From positions 3,539,419 through 3,603,418 of the forward strand of contig JANPWX010000080.1 in NCBI GenBank assembly GCA_024734555.1: a stretch of 64,000 nt of DNA, read 5' to 3'. This stretch comes from Trochalopteron elliotii. Its lineage: Eukaryota; Chordata; Aves; Passeriformes; Leiothrichidae. The position numbers and the translations under genes were made by a program. This document shows, one piece after another, positions 1-12,668 of this stretch (within the stretch, counting starts at the first letter, position 1; each line of letters begins with the position of its first letter). Under the pieces are notes generated by a model. The model saw only the letters and a program-made list of their open reading frames with translations. It made no database searches and was not told the DNA's origin.

Positions 1-1695
1 GTGTTTATGGAGACTGAGATAAATTTTGATAAGTCTGAGGCTGGGTTGATGTTCCCCCTGTTATACTATTTTAAGAACCATTTTCCCCTTTTGTTTTTTT
101 AACATGTAGATTCTTTTTAATTCTCATAGCCCTGTGCCATTGTGCTTTATATCTCCTAAGAGCTGGGAAAGATATGTGCATGTTAGTATGATGAAAGCCA
201 CATGTTTTATACACATGTTAAAAATTGAATTATGCTGGTATTGAAAATTGTCTGTTGAAAATACAATGCAAACTCTGAATAAATTCTGCTGTTGCAAATC
301 ATATATTTGGATTATAGTTGCTGTGAGACTGAGCCCTTACAGATTCTTAAACTTTTCTCAGGATAATTTTAAATCTTCACTCAGCCTAGGATTTTAGCTT
401 AAATCTGTTAAACAGAAGGGTCTTAAGATTGTCTGTCAGAGTTTTCTGTCAACAGTAACACAAATACTGGGCTTACTCAAATGCTGGCCTCTGTGGACTC
501 TTAGTACCTTGAGCAAGGTGCTTCGAGGAAGACCTAAATCTAATATTAGAGATAAAATATTGATTGTTTTTATTTCTTTCTGAGAAAACTTATTAGCATT
601 TTATTATCAATGTGCATGTTTTTTCATATGACATTAATTTATGTTTGGTGAATATGAAAAAAACCTTCTTCAGAGTCTGAGAAATTCCTATCCTTAATTT
701 TAAAGACACAGTTTCAGTTCTGTGACCTTTATCATAGCAACAGTGAAGAGTAAATCTTATTCAAAGCACTTAAATGAGATCAAACATAACCTGCAGAGTA
801 GGTAGAATGGAAAGTAATTTTTTTTGTAATGCTTCTGATAGCAAACCCTTGCCTTTAGCCCTTGGTTATTAAAGCATGACACGAATGTGTTCCAATAGCA
901 CCTAAATTGGTATTGGTGCAGGTGGATGTGCTCCGAAGTCACTGCAAATGAAATCCAAATCCAGTGCATAAAAACTGCTCCCTTTAAATTTTAGAGGAAG
1001 CGTTTCCTTCACATCCTAATAGTGGAAATATTTCACTGCTGGAGTGACAGGAGTGGGCACTAAAGACAGTGTTGGTAATAAGTGTGTAAAACTTGTTACA
1101 TATGGAATTCTTTTGGTGTTTTTATCATGCTAAGCCTTGCTGTGAGGCATCTCAACAAATAGCACCGATTAATCATTGCTGGTATGCCTTAGTTTTGGTC
1201 CATTTAATTTTCTGACACCAAAAATGTAGACTTGAAGACATTTAATTATAAATATATGCTGAGAGAGAGTTTATTATTAACATTGAAAGAGACTTTTTTT
1301 TATGCCATAGAATATATGTGAATTTAGAGGTCTTAGATGGCTTTAGTTTTATCTGTTGTATTTTCACCTTATTTAGGGATTTTATGTTGAAAGGGAAATA
1401 GCTTAGTATCTTAGTTAAAAGTGGTGTTATAGAGCACATTTTGTGACTGTTGCAATCAGGTAATGAGCAGTTTGTAAACTTCATAAAGTATATAATTCTC
1501 CTCCTAGATTTTTATCTGTCCAGATTTTTTATGTCTTTAAGTACTTCGTGATCAGTAAATAGTAAATTCAATCTACTGAATAGAAGTTTTGTCACTTAGA
1601 AATACTCACTTGGAATATATATTTTTAATTGGCATCAATGGCACATTTCCCAGGGAGCACAACAAAATGGATCATTTAATAGATGCCCAATCTCT
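1..1695. other. Unique AT-rich noncoding DNA
   Basis: I see no exon, repeat family or RNA gene here. Short open frames (for example minus strand 757-969 and 1242-1484) are low-complexity, have no recognisable domain, and are of the length expected by chance in AT-rich DNA. Confidence 0.6.
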
Positions 1696-1712
1696 CCATC
1701 CATCTATCTATC
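1696..1712. repeat. Short CCATCCATCTATCTATC simple repeat
   Basis: A run of about four tetranucleotide units switches from ATCC to ATCT. It is too short to be more than a minor microsatellite. Confidence 0.6.
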
Positions 1713-1719
1713 AGCACAG

Positions 1720-2250
1720 CACATGATGTTTTGACTTTAACATGGTAATTATCTCAGGCTGACTTCAGAGAAGAAGCTGCCACCCACACAGCAGTGCTTA
1801 ATTACTTCAGACTTCAGTTTGCCAAGAGAAAAAAATGACTTTTTTTTTTTTTGCACATTGCATGGAATTGAAATGATTTCATTGTCATTTTATTTGAAAT
1901 GCAGCCTGACATCACCATGGCATCATGGGAAAGAGAATGCAAAATTTCTCTGAAATTCTTAAAATAGGCTGAAAGCTGCCTTATATTTTAATGGTTTTCT
2001 ACGAAGCCTGTGTTCACATTCCTTGAATGTTAATGATGAGCTGCTTCAGCGTATGGGAGGAATTTTTTCATATGAATACATTTCATTAACAAGCCAATGA
2101 ATGTATTTTTATTTAAAGTTGCCAAAATTAATACAAACTTTGGCATTTTAAGGGTAGGTGACTGTTCAAATTAATGTTTGTGCACTGTGGAGTTTGAGAA
2201 CATACCTAATAAAATGAAAGAGATAATGAATTAATGGTAGTGTACAGGCA
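1720..2250. promoter_or_regulatory. Candidate conserved noncoding element (motif-based only)
   Basis: What is visible is a dense set of homeodomain-type cores, including TAATTA at 1799-1804 and several TTAATG/ATTAAT words between 2025 and 2180. There are no simple repeats apart from a T13 run at 1840-1852, and no transposon signature. This texture is typical of developmental enhancers in gene deserts. I have no alignment, so the regulatory reading is inference; ordinary AT-rich DNA also produces such words. Confidence 0.2.
1840..1852. repeat. T13 homopolymer
   Basis: An uninterrupted run of 13 T, with no adjacent retroelement body on either strand. Confidence 0.9.
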
Positions 2251-2989
2251 GTTTAGGAATCAAATAACTAATTTTTTTTTTGGCATTGAAAATTACAGCT
2301 ATTATCCTGAAATGAGATAAGAAAGTTGCATATGTATGTTTTCAGCATCTGAAAGCTAAATTTAATATCGATGAAAATTAGTACAAGGTTTTATATATGT
2401 GTTGTTAAACGTCCTGCTAATTGATTTGCCACACAAATACTTGAGGAAACCTGCTTGAATTAAGCACTATAGACATACTTTTGTGCTCAAAAGAGGAGAG
2501 AATTTGATTCCTAGATGTCTTACCCTCTGTTCTCTGAGGACAAAGAGCCATTTTGGGATCAATTTCAAAGGCATCAGTGGGTCTCTTGCAACCACTAATG
2601 CCAGTGGCGTTAAACTCCTGGAAGCCTTTGGGACAGGAAAGGAGACAGAGCACACCAGTAGCCTGGATCCCATAGGAAAAAGCTCTTTGTTGCCAGGATG
2701 GAAAGAAAAAGCTTGGGTTTGGGCTGTGATGCCTTCCAGTGCTCTCTGGGGGTGGACGCATTTGTAGGGCTGCTAGTAAAGCTGATGAGGTCTGAAAAAA
2801 TGCTTAAAGCAATTGTTCTTTAAAGTACCTGGCCCACTGCTGGCTGGGAGCAATTGTGGGCCCTGGACAATGTATCCTGTGCACATTTCACCTGGCTGTG
2901 CATGCAGCACTGAGGCAGGACAAAGCATGTGTGCTTATCTGTATCAAAATTGGTAATGAATCTTCACACAGTGAACGCTGCCATTCTTC
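2251..2989. other. Unique DNA with a slightly GC-richer patch at 2480-2770
   Basis: Open frames overlap on both strands (plus 2483-2767; minus 2417-2761 and 2467-2673). None has a domain, a repeated motif or a good splice context that I recognise. I treat all of them as chance frames in a locally GC-richer, stop-poor stretch. Confidence 0.5.
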
Positions 2990-3450
2990 CTGTTAAAATT
3001 TTACCCTCAACAAGCAAATTCAATATACTGTCTTCCCAAATGGCAAATAAGTAATGCTGAAAGTGTCTTTTTAAAGGTAAGATGTATTTTCTTCTTTGGT
3101 TTATACATCTGTATAGTAAAGACCTGCTGAAATTATTATTTCATTGTCACACACACTTTTCACAAAAGAATAATGCGGAGAAGCCTTTCGAAATAAATCT
3201 GGTGACACTAGAGAGTTTACAAATACTAGCATATTAATATACAGCTAAAATAATAATAAAAACCAGCATGTTGCTAAAGATGTTTAGTATTATCCGCTCA
3301 CTGCGGGAGTTTATTAGAAACTCCAGCTTTCTTTTATTAAAATTTCAATTGGCTTGGTGAATGAGATCCTATGTTAGTGTCATAAAGTGAGAAGCCAGAA
3401 GGAGAGGATATTGGCATTTAAGTGCAGATTTCATTTTGAAATAGTGTATA
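2990..3450. promoter_or_regulatory. Candidate conserved noncoding element (motif-based only)
   Basis: A compact, repeat-free block with many AATAA/TTATT/ATTAAT words, and two CpGs retained in 'ccgctcactgcggg' near 3295-3306 within otherwise CpG-poor DNA. That short GC-rich core contains a small inverted motif (CCGC...GCGG). Regulatory function is inferred only from texture. Confidence 0.17.
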
Positions 3451-6400
3451 TTATTATAGCAAAATATTGCATATCACAAATATTACATACTACTGGTGTT
3501 AGAAATAGTTGCGTTGGTTTCTGTATTCATCAAATTGTCATTGTTTTCTGTGCCATCTGGTAGTTTATACATGTCATTTTTAAATATATCCTAAGAAGTT
3601 TTTAATGTATGTATAAATAGAAAGCAAAAGCTGCATAGTTTTGTGGAGATTTTAAAAGATGGTTGGCACAGATGATCTCCCACAATTGGCTTCAGTGTCA
3701 AGGGATGAACTTAAATTAAAAGACCAAACCTTTCCTGAATCACTGTAGGGAGGTCATGGATTTAACTGTGACAATTGTAGGTATGTGGTTTAATAGTGAT
3801 TTCTATTTAAGACTGCTTGGTGTTTTTTGAACAATATTCTTACTTATGTAAAACAACATTGTGGCTGTGATAGCTTATCTCAACTGAGAATTAGCTCTTA
3901 ATTCACAAATCTTCCTACTGCACTGAGCTTTGCTGGGTAGTGTGGTATAATGATGCTGTAAGCATCAACACAGATTTTTGCTGCATATCCGTCTCTATTT
4001 CCTGGCATCTTCAAAGAAGATGAGCTGGAAAAGATGAGCAGTCAGTGTGCAGTAAAATGGGTGGGATGTGCTTATCATTCCTCTCCACTTGTTCCAGAAT
4101 TCTCCTTTGTGTCTAATTGCAGCAGTTCATTGTGGTGTCCTCTCAGATGTGCTGTGGGTGGCAGAGGCTTCATTGTTGGGAAGGGAGGAACATGACTTGA
4201 CTCTCCCATTTCTCTGCAGTGGTGAAAGCACAGTGCTGAAGAGGTGCTCAAAGTTTTGTTCCGCCAAGGATCCCATAGAATGTGATTTGTAAGGTGAATG
4301 TGATTCTGCACTTTTGTGTGTATATATTCTATATAATCTCATACATACACATTTGTATGTATTCTCATATACAATATGAATATATAGTATATCTAAATAG
4401 TTCAAATATCAGATTTGTACCTTTTGCTTTTCAATAGCATGTCTGGATTGCTGTTTAATTCTGAACTGTTGTTCTTCCTTACTTTTTTCTTGGTTTTGGT
4501 TTCATGTAATGTAACTTCGGTGGTCTCGGCACAGTGACATCTGGACATGTTGCAAAATGGTCATAAATTAGTCCACAGTCTTTCACATACTGGTGTAATT
4601 AGCTTCAGGTTTTTTTTCTCTTTTATTTTTAAAGAGATTCCTCTGTTCTGTTGTATGTGATTGGATAATCAGTGTTTCATTATTTGGTGAAGTGTTGCTT
4701 TAAAAATTGATGGCACCAACAACTCAATCCAGCTGGAACCCTCCATGGTAGAAAAAAACCCCTCACATCTCCCCATCTGGATTCTTCAAGATGCAGTGAG
4801 AAGTTTGCACTTCTGCAGCTGCAGTTCTTTCATGACAGGTTCTGTAAATTTTGCACGTGGCTGCCTGCTTTGAAAATATTTTCCAGATTTACATGTTTAC
4901 AGCATTGACATGTGATGCTGAAGAGCCTTCCTTCTCCATTAAGGCACAAGTATTCACAGATTGCACACTAACTTTACAAAATCTGGAAATGGATCATTTA
5001 CAACTTTCAAACAAATCAAAGTGCCCTTTGATCTTGACTCCAAGTTTCCTTAAGAGCAACAAATAAAAATAACTTTTTGGTGGAGTTTTTTCCTCTAAAT
5101 ATGGTCAATATTAATGCAACTGTTATATCTGTCTGAAAACTCAAGAAACACATTTCATACATTTTTATTTCAATGTGTATATCTTTGGAAGAGAAATACA
5201 ATTCAGCAAATGTAGGCACCATTAAGATCACTATATAGTTGATAAATGCATCGGTAGAGGCTGTATGAACTTAGCCCAAGATAGTCTGGTCCATCCTTTA
5301 TTCCCTCCTGTGTGTGTGGTTTTGGTTTTGGTAATGTTACCAAAAATTTAGAATAGTGTTGTTGGAAAAAACCTGACAATGCAAAATCTATAGAAATCTT
5401 TTGTTACTTTGATGCAAATTAACTTATCCCATAACCTTCAATTGTATTTTTCTGATTCCTACAGAATAGCTAAACACGTTAAAAATGTATGCTGTTGAAA
5501 GTGTGAAAAATATGCAACAGTTACAGAACACTTGCGTTTTAAAATATTGCATTTAGGCAGTCATCATCATGATGAGCTTCATGTGACCATATTGCCTATA
5601 GTCACTGTTTTCCTTGGCCCATCATTTATTCTAACTTGAGTTACATTTTAGATATCTTTTTGAATGTTATAAAAGTTTAAAAGGAGAAAATACAGCTTGC
5701 TGACAGAGGAAATATGCATCATTTATTAACACTGGTGGAAAAGATATTTTTATTTCTGTTAGACATTGCTGATTTTTGCAAACATGTTCTGTGTCTTGCA
5801 AGCTAGCCTGATGGGAATCCATGGTGTATGTGCTCAGTATTTTCCTAATGTCAGTCACGGTGCTGCCTGAAATATTTTACCTTTGTAACACCTGGCACAA
5901 ATTACATTAAAAACCCCCTTTAGTAAAGACAGGCTTTAGGAGGAAAAGGCTGGGCATCTCAAAACTAAAACCAGTTCTGAAGAAATGTGCAATCACATGG
6001 GTTAACAGGGTAGGTGTCAAATAGCTCATCTGCAAGGGAGGAGTGAGGCATCAGTGGGCAGTTGGATTGTTTTATGACCTGCTTTCAGAGAGCTCAGACC
6101 ATTGGAAGGAGCTTTTCTTTCAGTACTGTTCATTAAGATGGAGAGGGGCTTCAAGAGGGTTAGTTTTGTTTGATGAGGAAGATGATGCTGTGGCTGTGGG
6201 TGCCTGAGAGAGGAGGCTGGGCTCTCCAGTCTGACTCTGCCAGCAGCTGCCCCGTTGAGAGGTTTGGAGAGCTCCAGTGGCCAGCAAGGCTCAGAGCACT
6301 GAGCTCACCCTTTTCAGGGCTAACACAAGCCACAGAAATAGTTTCAGATGGAAGTACAACGTCTATAAAATATTTGATGGTTCCCTTACAGGGTAAGAAG

Positions 6401-7269
6401 AGTGAAAGATTTAGTTAGAACCAGAATTGAGCCTGTGTTTTCCCTCCCCTTCTGTCCCCTTAATAGTTAAAAGAATAACTCCCATGTTTTGTGGTGGAAG
6501 CTAGGAAATTATGAGAAGATAGAAAATCAGATGACTTTAGGACTATTTTTGCATGCAATTCAGGGTGATAAATGGCTAGGGTAACCTAGAGGAGCAAGAT
6601 GAGCTAATGAAAGAGTGATGTAAAGTGCAAGTCAACTGTTTTTTAAAACATGGCATCGTCACTGTAAACAGGAGAAATGAGAACTATCACTTTGTATTTA
6701 ATCATACAGTACCCTCATGATGGGCTGCAAGTCTGTATAAAAAATGAGCAAAGCAACCTGCTCAGAAGGAAAACGTGTCTGTTTTTCTTAAAGAAAAAAT
6801 CAGCTTTTTAGCAAATTTGTCATGTGCATAAAACTTAATTATGACCTCTAAATACAAAGAGCCACATTGTATACATGCACTGTAGTGGACTATACACAAG
6901 CAAGGCCATGTTTCTGTGATTTGCTTCTCTTTCTGGTGCATAGAAAACTGAAAATGAGCCTCACCATCTTCTGTATATCTGAACAAAAAGTTATAACTGT
7001 AATGCTTTAATCCAAAATTCAACACTGTTGGATTACTTTATCAAGGTAAAATAAAAAAAAATCTGTTGTATTGCTGCAAATGATGGTTATTTGAAACAGG
7101 TGCCATACAGCTGCTAAATCCTTTTCCCTGCTGATTAAATGTAGAATTTCTTTACCATATTTCCACAAAACAGCTTTTTAAAACTAAATATTCTATAGCA
7201 TTGCACTCTTTTCCTGTAAAGTGTGGAAAGAAAAGAGCTGTTAAGAAATCCCATAGTCTTAAGCTTGGT

Positions 7270-7271
<2 letters not shown>
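3451..7271. other. Unique noncoding DNA, nothing recognised
   Basis: I see no exon-like frame with domain similarity, no RNA gene and no transposon end. The perfect palindrome CTGCAGCTGCAG lies at 4813-4824. Overlapping minus and plus frames at 4068-4405 and the plus frame 6170-6418 have no recognisable product. Confidence 0.55.

Positions 7272-7314
<43 letters not shown>
7272..7314. repeat. T43 homopolymer
   Basis: Forty-three uninterrupted T. Read on the minus strand it is an A43 tract, but there is no AATAAA within 30 bases upstream on that strand and no recognisable retroelement body. It is best described as a homopolymer expansion rather than a retroposon tail. Confidence 0.9.
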
Positions 7315-7315
<1 letters not shown>

Positions 7316-10300
7316 AGTAAAGAGAATGGACTTTGTTGAGCTAATAGGTATTAATATGTTAAAATTGCTTTTTGAGATTATGACTGTTTGTTTGCTCATA
7401 ATTAGGATTAAAACTTAATCTAGCAGGTCCTGGTTATGTGAGTGGCAGTGCTGAGTGGAGGAAAAAGGAAAGGGTATTTTATTTTTATCTCTGTACTCCA
7501 TACCACAGCAGTTACAGAGAGGGGAGGTTTACAGGCCAAGTGATCAGGGTTATCCCTGGCTTGGGATGGTGGAGAAAAGGCAGTGTCAGCTGTGGGATTT
7601 GGCATTCCTGGGCAGCCACTGTGGCTCTCAGCTTCTGATTAGTACATGTGCATCAATTTCCTTTTTTCCACTTGCTGAAGTAGTGACTAGTGTTTGGTCT
7701 ATTAAATGCTTGTAAGAATGTAGATGTGTTTTTCTAGGTTTTCATGCCTAATGTGGGAATATTTTATTTAGTTTTCATTTAATTGTTAGTTATGTGAAGA
7801 ATTTTATCAAAAAGAGGTTGGAAATCTTTGCATGCCTATATTGAAAATTTTATATAAACAGAATTCCTTGCCCATTTTTGTTTGTGTTCCCCGAGAACTA
7901 AATCTTCAGGAATTAGGAACAGTCCTGAAGTTCTTCAGTGTTTTACTAACATAATAATAACAACAAAAAATATTTATTTCTTTATGTAGAGTTTATAGTG
8001 TGACTTAGCTTTGTGCATGTGGGTATTTGCTTTTACATATGAGAAGTATTTGTGTGTGCTGTCATGCAGAGGTGGTTGCAGATCTGAGGGTATACTGGCT
8101 TTCTTTGGTAGCACTTACCCAGAAAGAAAAGAAAAAAGGTTATTGTAATTTGGAAGGATCTTCTCAGTGGGAAGATTTTCTGGTTGTTGAAACCAGTACA
8201 GATCATGCAGCCTTTCTATAGTCAGTGGTGGCAGGTCTAGTACTTGTATGACTGGGAAGAGAACAAGGGATGGCAGGAGTAGCTCTGCATGTATCATTTT
8301 GTAATTTTGTGAGGACAATTTCAAATACCTTTTTGTTTCATTCAGATAAAGCTGAGGGAGAGTGTGGTGGTATAGCTGAGAGAACAGAAGCTGTTGATTT
8401 CATTCTGCTTTTTTTTTTCTTGACGTATTTTTTCCTTTTTTTTAGAGACTTAAGACATAAAAAATACCTCTCTATCCCAGTTTACCTCTCAGCAAAATGA
8501 CTGTTATAATACTTAATGTCCAGGGATGAACTTCATAGTAGATTTCAAAGGCCTGAGATTAATGGATAGAAAGCAGTGGATAAATTAAATTGTCATCCAC
8601 ATGTTTTCCCTTTCTGCTACTTCATCACAGTATACATTTTTTAATGAGATTTTTAATGCAACTGGTTGTTGTTTTTGTTGTTTCATCATTCACAAAATTA
8701 ATTTTTTCCCTTCTCAATGTCTTGCCTCAGAGTGGTGAAGAATAAACTGTGTAATCTGATAAAAAATATTTGTGTTTGCAGTAAACTGTTTGTGAAATAT
8801 AGGTAGTGGTTTGAATTCTATTGTATTTTTTAGAGACAAATTGATTTTAGAAGATACTTTAAAATTTCCCACATGTAACATGGGGTGTGTGATATTATCA
8901 ATTTAGCCCCAGTGTGTGCCAAAGTGCTCTGGTTTTGTCGTGAGGAACATATTTTCATCATTCCTACTGAGTATTTTAAGGGTGACTTTTGGCTGCCCGC
9001 TCCCTCTTTGTGTGGAAGTGGCTGAGTGAAGTGTGGTGCTCTAAGCCTGGTACTGTGTGCCACGGAACAGAGTGTGCTGACTAGAGGGCAATATTCTCCT
9101 TGCTGGTCATGTTATGTGTCTGTGTTGTGGCTGCTGCCAGAACCTTCTCCAGAGGCCTTCTTTGTATTGTAGCAGGTTTTAAAACATGAGCCAGACCCCT
9201 GCCATGTTCCTTAGTTTCTGGTTTTCTCTTCCCTTTTCATCTCTTCATAGCTGTCTGGATCCTGGCATCCTGAATTAAACTTTTACCAAGGTAGTGGCTA
9301 GAGGCAGAGCATCCAGACAACAAGCTTGACTGACAAAATTTGTTTGCTGGAAATCCCCCTTGTTCTCATATTTTTCCAAATGTTATGGTGGAAAAAATTC
9401 ATAAATTGTCATTATGAGGTACAAATAAGGATAGATCTATCCTCCACCCCAAAAAACATTCTCCATGCTGAGTGACTGAGAGATTGTTTCTAAGTATTTC
9501 TCAGAAGATTTTAACTTGATTACACTGGGGGATTGATCCTTTGTGTTCTTGAGGAAATACTTGAAGAGAAGTGGGAGACGGAGCACAGAGATATCAATAA
9601 GCAATTATTTCACAGAAAGCAGTCAAAAGGCTTCCAAATCTTGTAAAGCATGGTATCTATTTAATACGTTTTTGACTAAGTAAAAAAGTAGATGTTAGAG
9701 GTTTCCCCCGCCTTTCTAGTTTTCTCTAATAGAAATCTCTGGCATCATGTTCCCAACTGGGAAATGCTCTGTGAATTTCCACAGATCACATTTTTAGCAG
9801 AGAGCTGAGAGATTCAGCTTCTGTTGGCTGTTGTTCATGAGGCAAAAGATGACCTAGCTTGACTGTCAGTTATGATATTGTATTTGCAGGTTGGCAAGCA
9901 GCAAAGTAAACAACATTTAACTTGTAAACTTAAAACTTAATTAATAGTATTAAAATAATTGAAAGAATGTGACTATAAAATGCCAAGATGCTGTTTTTAT
10001 TGCACCTATACAAAGCACAACTGTAGTAAAAGTAAGTTATTCTGTAGTGTAGAGGAGTATGCATTATTAGTACATTAATATTCATTTTTATTGGAGCTTT
10101 TAATGGTTTATTTGGCAGTTGAAACATAAAAAAAATTAAAACCCTGGAGACGGCCAAGAATCACAAAGGACAGCAAATATATTAGGCTATTAAGTATAAT
10201 GTGCTGTGTTCCTAGAATATCATGAAGAAAAGGTGAAAGCCATTTTGGTCAGGATGTGACATTCTGCTGGTGTTGCCTGCATAATGAACATAGTTTCTGT

Positions 10301-11119
10301 GAAAAAGCACCCAAAACAACAAGGCAAACTGAGGCACAACTCTCTGGGTAAGCTTTTGCTCACACAGCTTTTACTTTGCACTGCTGAAGAGTCTGGGAGA
10401 GGCCTTGGAGGTGGGTGGCAGACAGGCTGTGCCCTGGCAGCCATGGAGAGCTGCTCCTGGAACCACTGTGGTGTCAGAAGCACCAGGGTGTGGCAGGTGA
10501 GGTGCTCACACCTGGGTGTGACGTGGTCGTGACACCACTTGCAGTGGCTGAACTGGAGAGATCAGGATCAGTTTGATTTCAGTTATGCAGCACTGATGTT
10601 TGTGTTCAAGGGCCAGTGAAAAGAGAGAATTAAATTCTCTGTGTTTATTTATGTGGGCATGGGGGTGCGCAGGAATATAATTATCACGGGAATGAGTGGT
10701 TAATGCTGTGTAATTAAATAACCTCCAACACTTTCCAATGTAACATTTCTGAGAGTCATAATGCAATGGCAGTGCTATTAATTAACTGGGTATATAGATA
10801 AGTATGGGCAGATTATCCTGAAGGGTAATTGAGTCAGGTAAAGATGAAATGAGGAATTTGAATATAAAAGTGAAGGAGAGAAAGGAGCAACATGAAACAT
10901 CTGGGTTGGAGACTTACACAACTGCAAGGCACATAGTTGGGCTGATATTTGTTACGTAACTGAATTTTTGTGTAACTGTTACATATTCCTGGACATAAGA
11001 TAGCAACTCAACTCTTAAAAAAGCTCAGACAAAACTCCCCTTAAATGATTGATTCAGAAAATAAGTTAGGGTTTACAGTACAATCTATATAATGTATTTT
11101 TTAATCACTATTAATTTCT
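7315..11119. other. Unique noncoding DNA, nothing recognised
   Basis: The block is AT-rich with GC-richer patches near 9.0-9.2 and 10.37-10.53 kb. Frames there (plus 10284-10532, minus 10220-10483) sit on opposite strands of the same GC-richer patch and show no domain. Confidence 0.55.
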
Positions 11120-11128
11120 TTAGGTGTT

Positions 11129-11305
11129 TTCTAGAAGACCTTTATAAAAATGTTGTAGAAAAATTCTACAGAGGTTGAATGCATTTTTTCTAGAAAAAAC
11201 CAGGATGTACTTTCTAAGCAGTTTTTAAAGTATGGAGGAATTTGTGAAGAATATTTCCCAATATTCCTTGGGATCAGTAACCCATGTTTTTATACATGCA
11301 TGTAT
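11129..11305. repeat. Cluster of short perfect palindromes
   Basis: Four dyads occur within 180 bases. TTCTAGAA is at 11129-11136. TGTAGAA, three bases, then TTCTACA is at 11154-11170. A 16-bp palindrome T6-CTAG-A6 is at 11184-11199. A 14-bp palindrome ATACATG/CATGTAT is at 11292-11305. Two of them contain TTCnnGAA, the tail-to-tail half-site pair of a heat-shock element, but no third unit is present, so an HSF site is only a possibility. Confidence 0.5.
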
Positions 11306-12397
11306 GCCCATATGCAAAAAGGCATTCTTTGGTTTCCGGAAGAAACTGAAAACATTGTCATTGTGCATACATTACTCCTTTACAAATAATGATAAATCCA
11401 TCAAGGAACTTTTCTAGGTTTTTAAATTCTTGGTTTCTATATATGTGTGTTGTCAACATTGTATGACATGAAGAAACAACTTGTGGAAAATGTAGTTCTA
11501 TTTTTTGTTTCTAATTAGTGATGTTACTAAGAAATCTTCCTGAAATTAAACTCTATCTCACTTTCAAACATACTCTTTTCTTTTAGTAGTGTGCAACAGA
11601 GTTTGACCCTGGCTAATGTTTTTCTCCAGTTGTAGTGCCTGAGAGAGAAAATATGTTTGCTAGCTTTTTACCCTACAACTGAATTAATAGACTGAGGGAC
11701 CAATTCATTAAAATTTTATATCTGATTTGTTTGGGTCATAGCTCTGTTATAACTTGTTATAAATATCTTATATTCCTTAATATTGCATACTCTATTAACA
11801 TAACAGACATTAACAACTATAGCCCATCTGGAGCTAGAGGGAAAAAGCTATAATCATTTACCTTGCCAGCTGAAAAATGATATAAAAAAATCATGTGTTA
11901 CAAAAGTGATTTGACCTCTCTCACAAGTAATCAAGGAGGTTATAAATAATTAAATAGCCTTGGGTGGTTCAATGGAAACTGTCCTTATTCCTCTCCTAAT
12001 GATCTAATCCTCATATTTACTCATTCAGATATTCACTAAATGGTAAACTAGGCTAAGGCCTCTATGTATTGGCTCTTTTGTAGAAGATATTGAAAAATTC
12101 ATCCTGCTTTATGATAAGATTAAGGTAACACTAACTCTCCAGCTTTTCTATAGAAATTCTTTTGCATATCATTCTCTTTAAGTATGAACTTTGACTCAGG
12201 ACCTGTATGTTCAGCTGGGGAGCTCTGCTCTTTTCCCTCAATTTCATTTGGCAGGAAAGGAGGGAAGGAATGTGATCCAAGCACCTAAACATCGTATTAT
12301 TCCTCCATGGTTGATTACATCTTGCACTTTCTAATGTTTTTCTTCACGTGTTCCAAGCTGTTGTCTTCTCCCCATAGTGGATCTCTTGTCCCTGCTG
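11306..12397. other. Unique noncoding DNA, nothing recognised
   Basis: AT-rich single-copy-looking sequence between the palindrome cluster and the CR1 fragment. Confidence 0.55.
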
Positions 12398-12668
12398 TCC
12401 AGGGATGGGATGTGTGGGGACGGTTCAGATCTGCACAAGGAAAGATTTAGATGGGACATTAGGAAGTGTTTCTTTACTGAGAGAGTAGACAAACTCTGGA
12501 ACAGGATTTTTAGAGAGGTGTGGATGGACTAAGCCTGTCAGTGTCTAAGAGACAATTGAACAATGCCCTTACTACCATATTTTAATTTTTGGTCAGCCTT
12601 GAATTGATCAGGTAGTGGGACTAGATCATCACTCTAGGTCCCTTTAAATTGAAATGTTCTATTCTACT
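12398..12668 (+). mobile_element. CR1 LINE fragment, 3' end, old copy
   Basis: The plus strand follows the 3' part of avian CR1: 'gatttagatgggacattagg' (consensus-like TTAGATTGGACATTAGGAAG), then 'tctttactgagagagt', 'ctggaacagg', and a family-specific end 'ggactagatcatcactctaggtccc' leading to 'ttctattcta'. The tail and the 'tttttggtcagccttgaattgatcagg' segment point to an older CR1 subfamily rather than the one at 58.6 kb. The copy is heavily 5'-truncated, as is usual for CR1, and carries many substitutions. The left boundary is approximate, since similarity fades above the start given. Orientation is sense on the plus strand because the microsatellite-like 3' tail is at the right end. No coding capacity remains. 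Confidence 0.85.

Noticed and set aside
4068..4405. Three overlapping frames on both strands
   Set aside because: Short, without domain, and mutually antisense; not supportable as genes.
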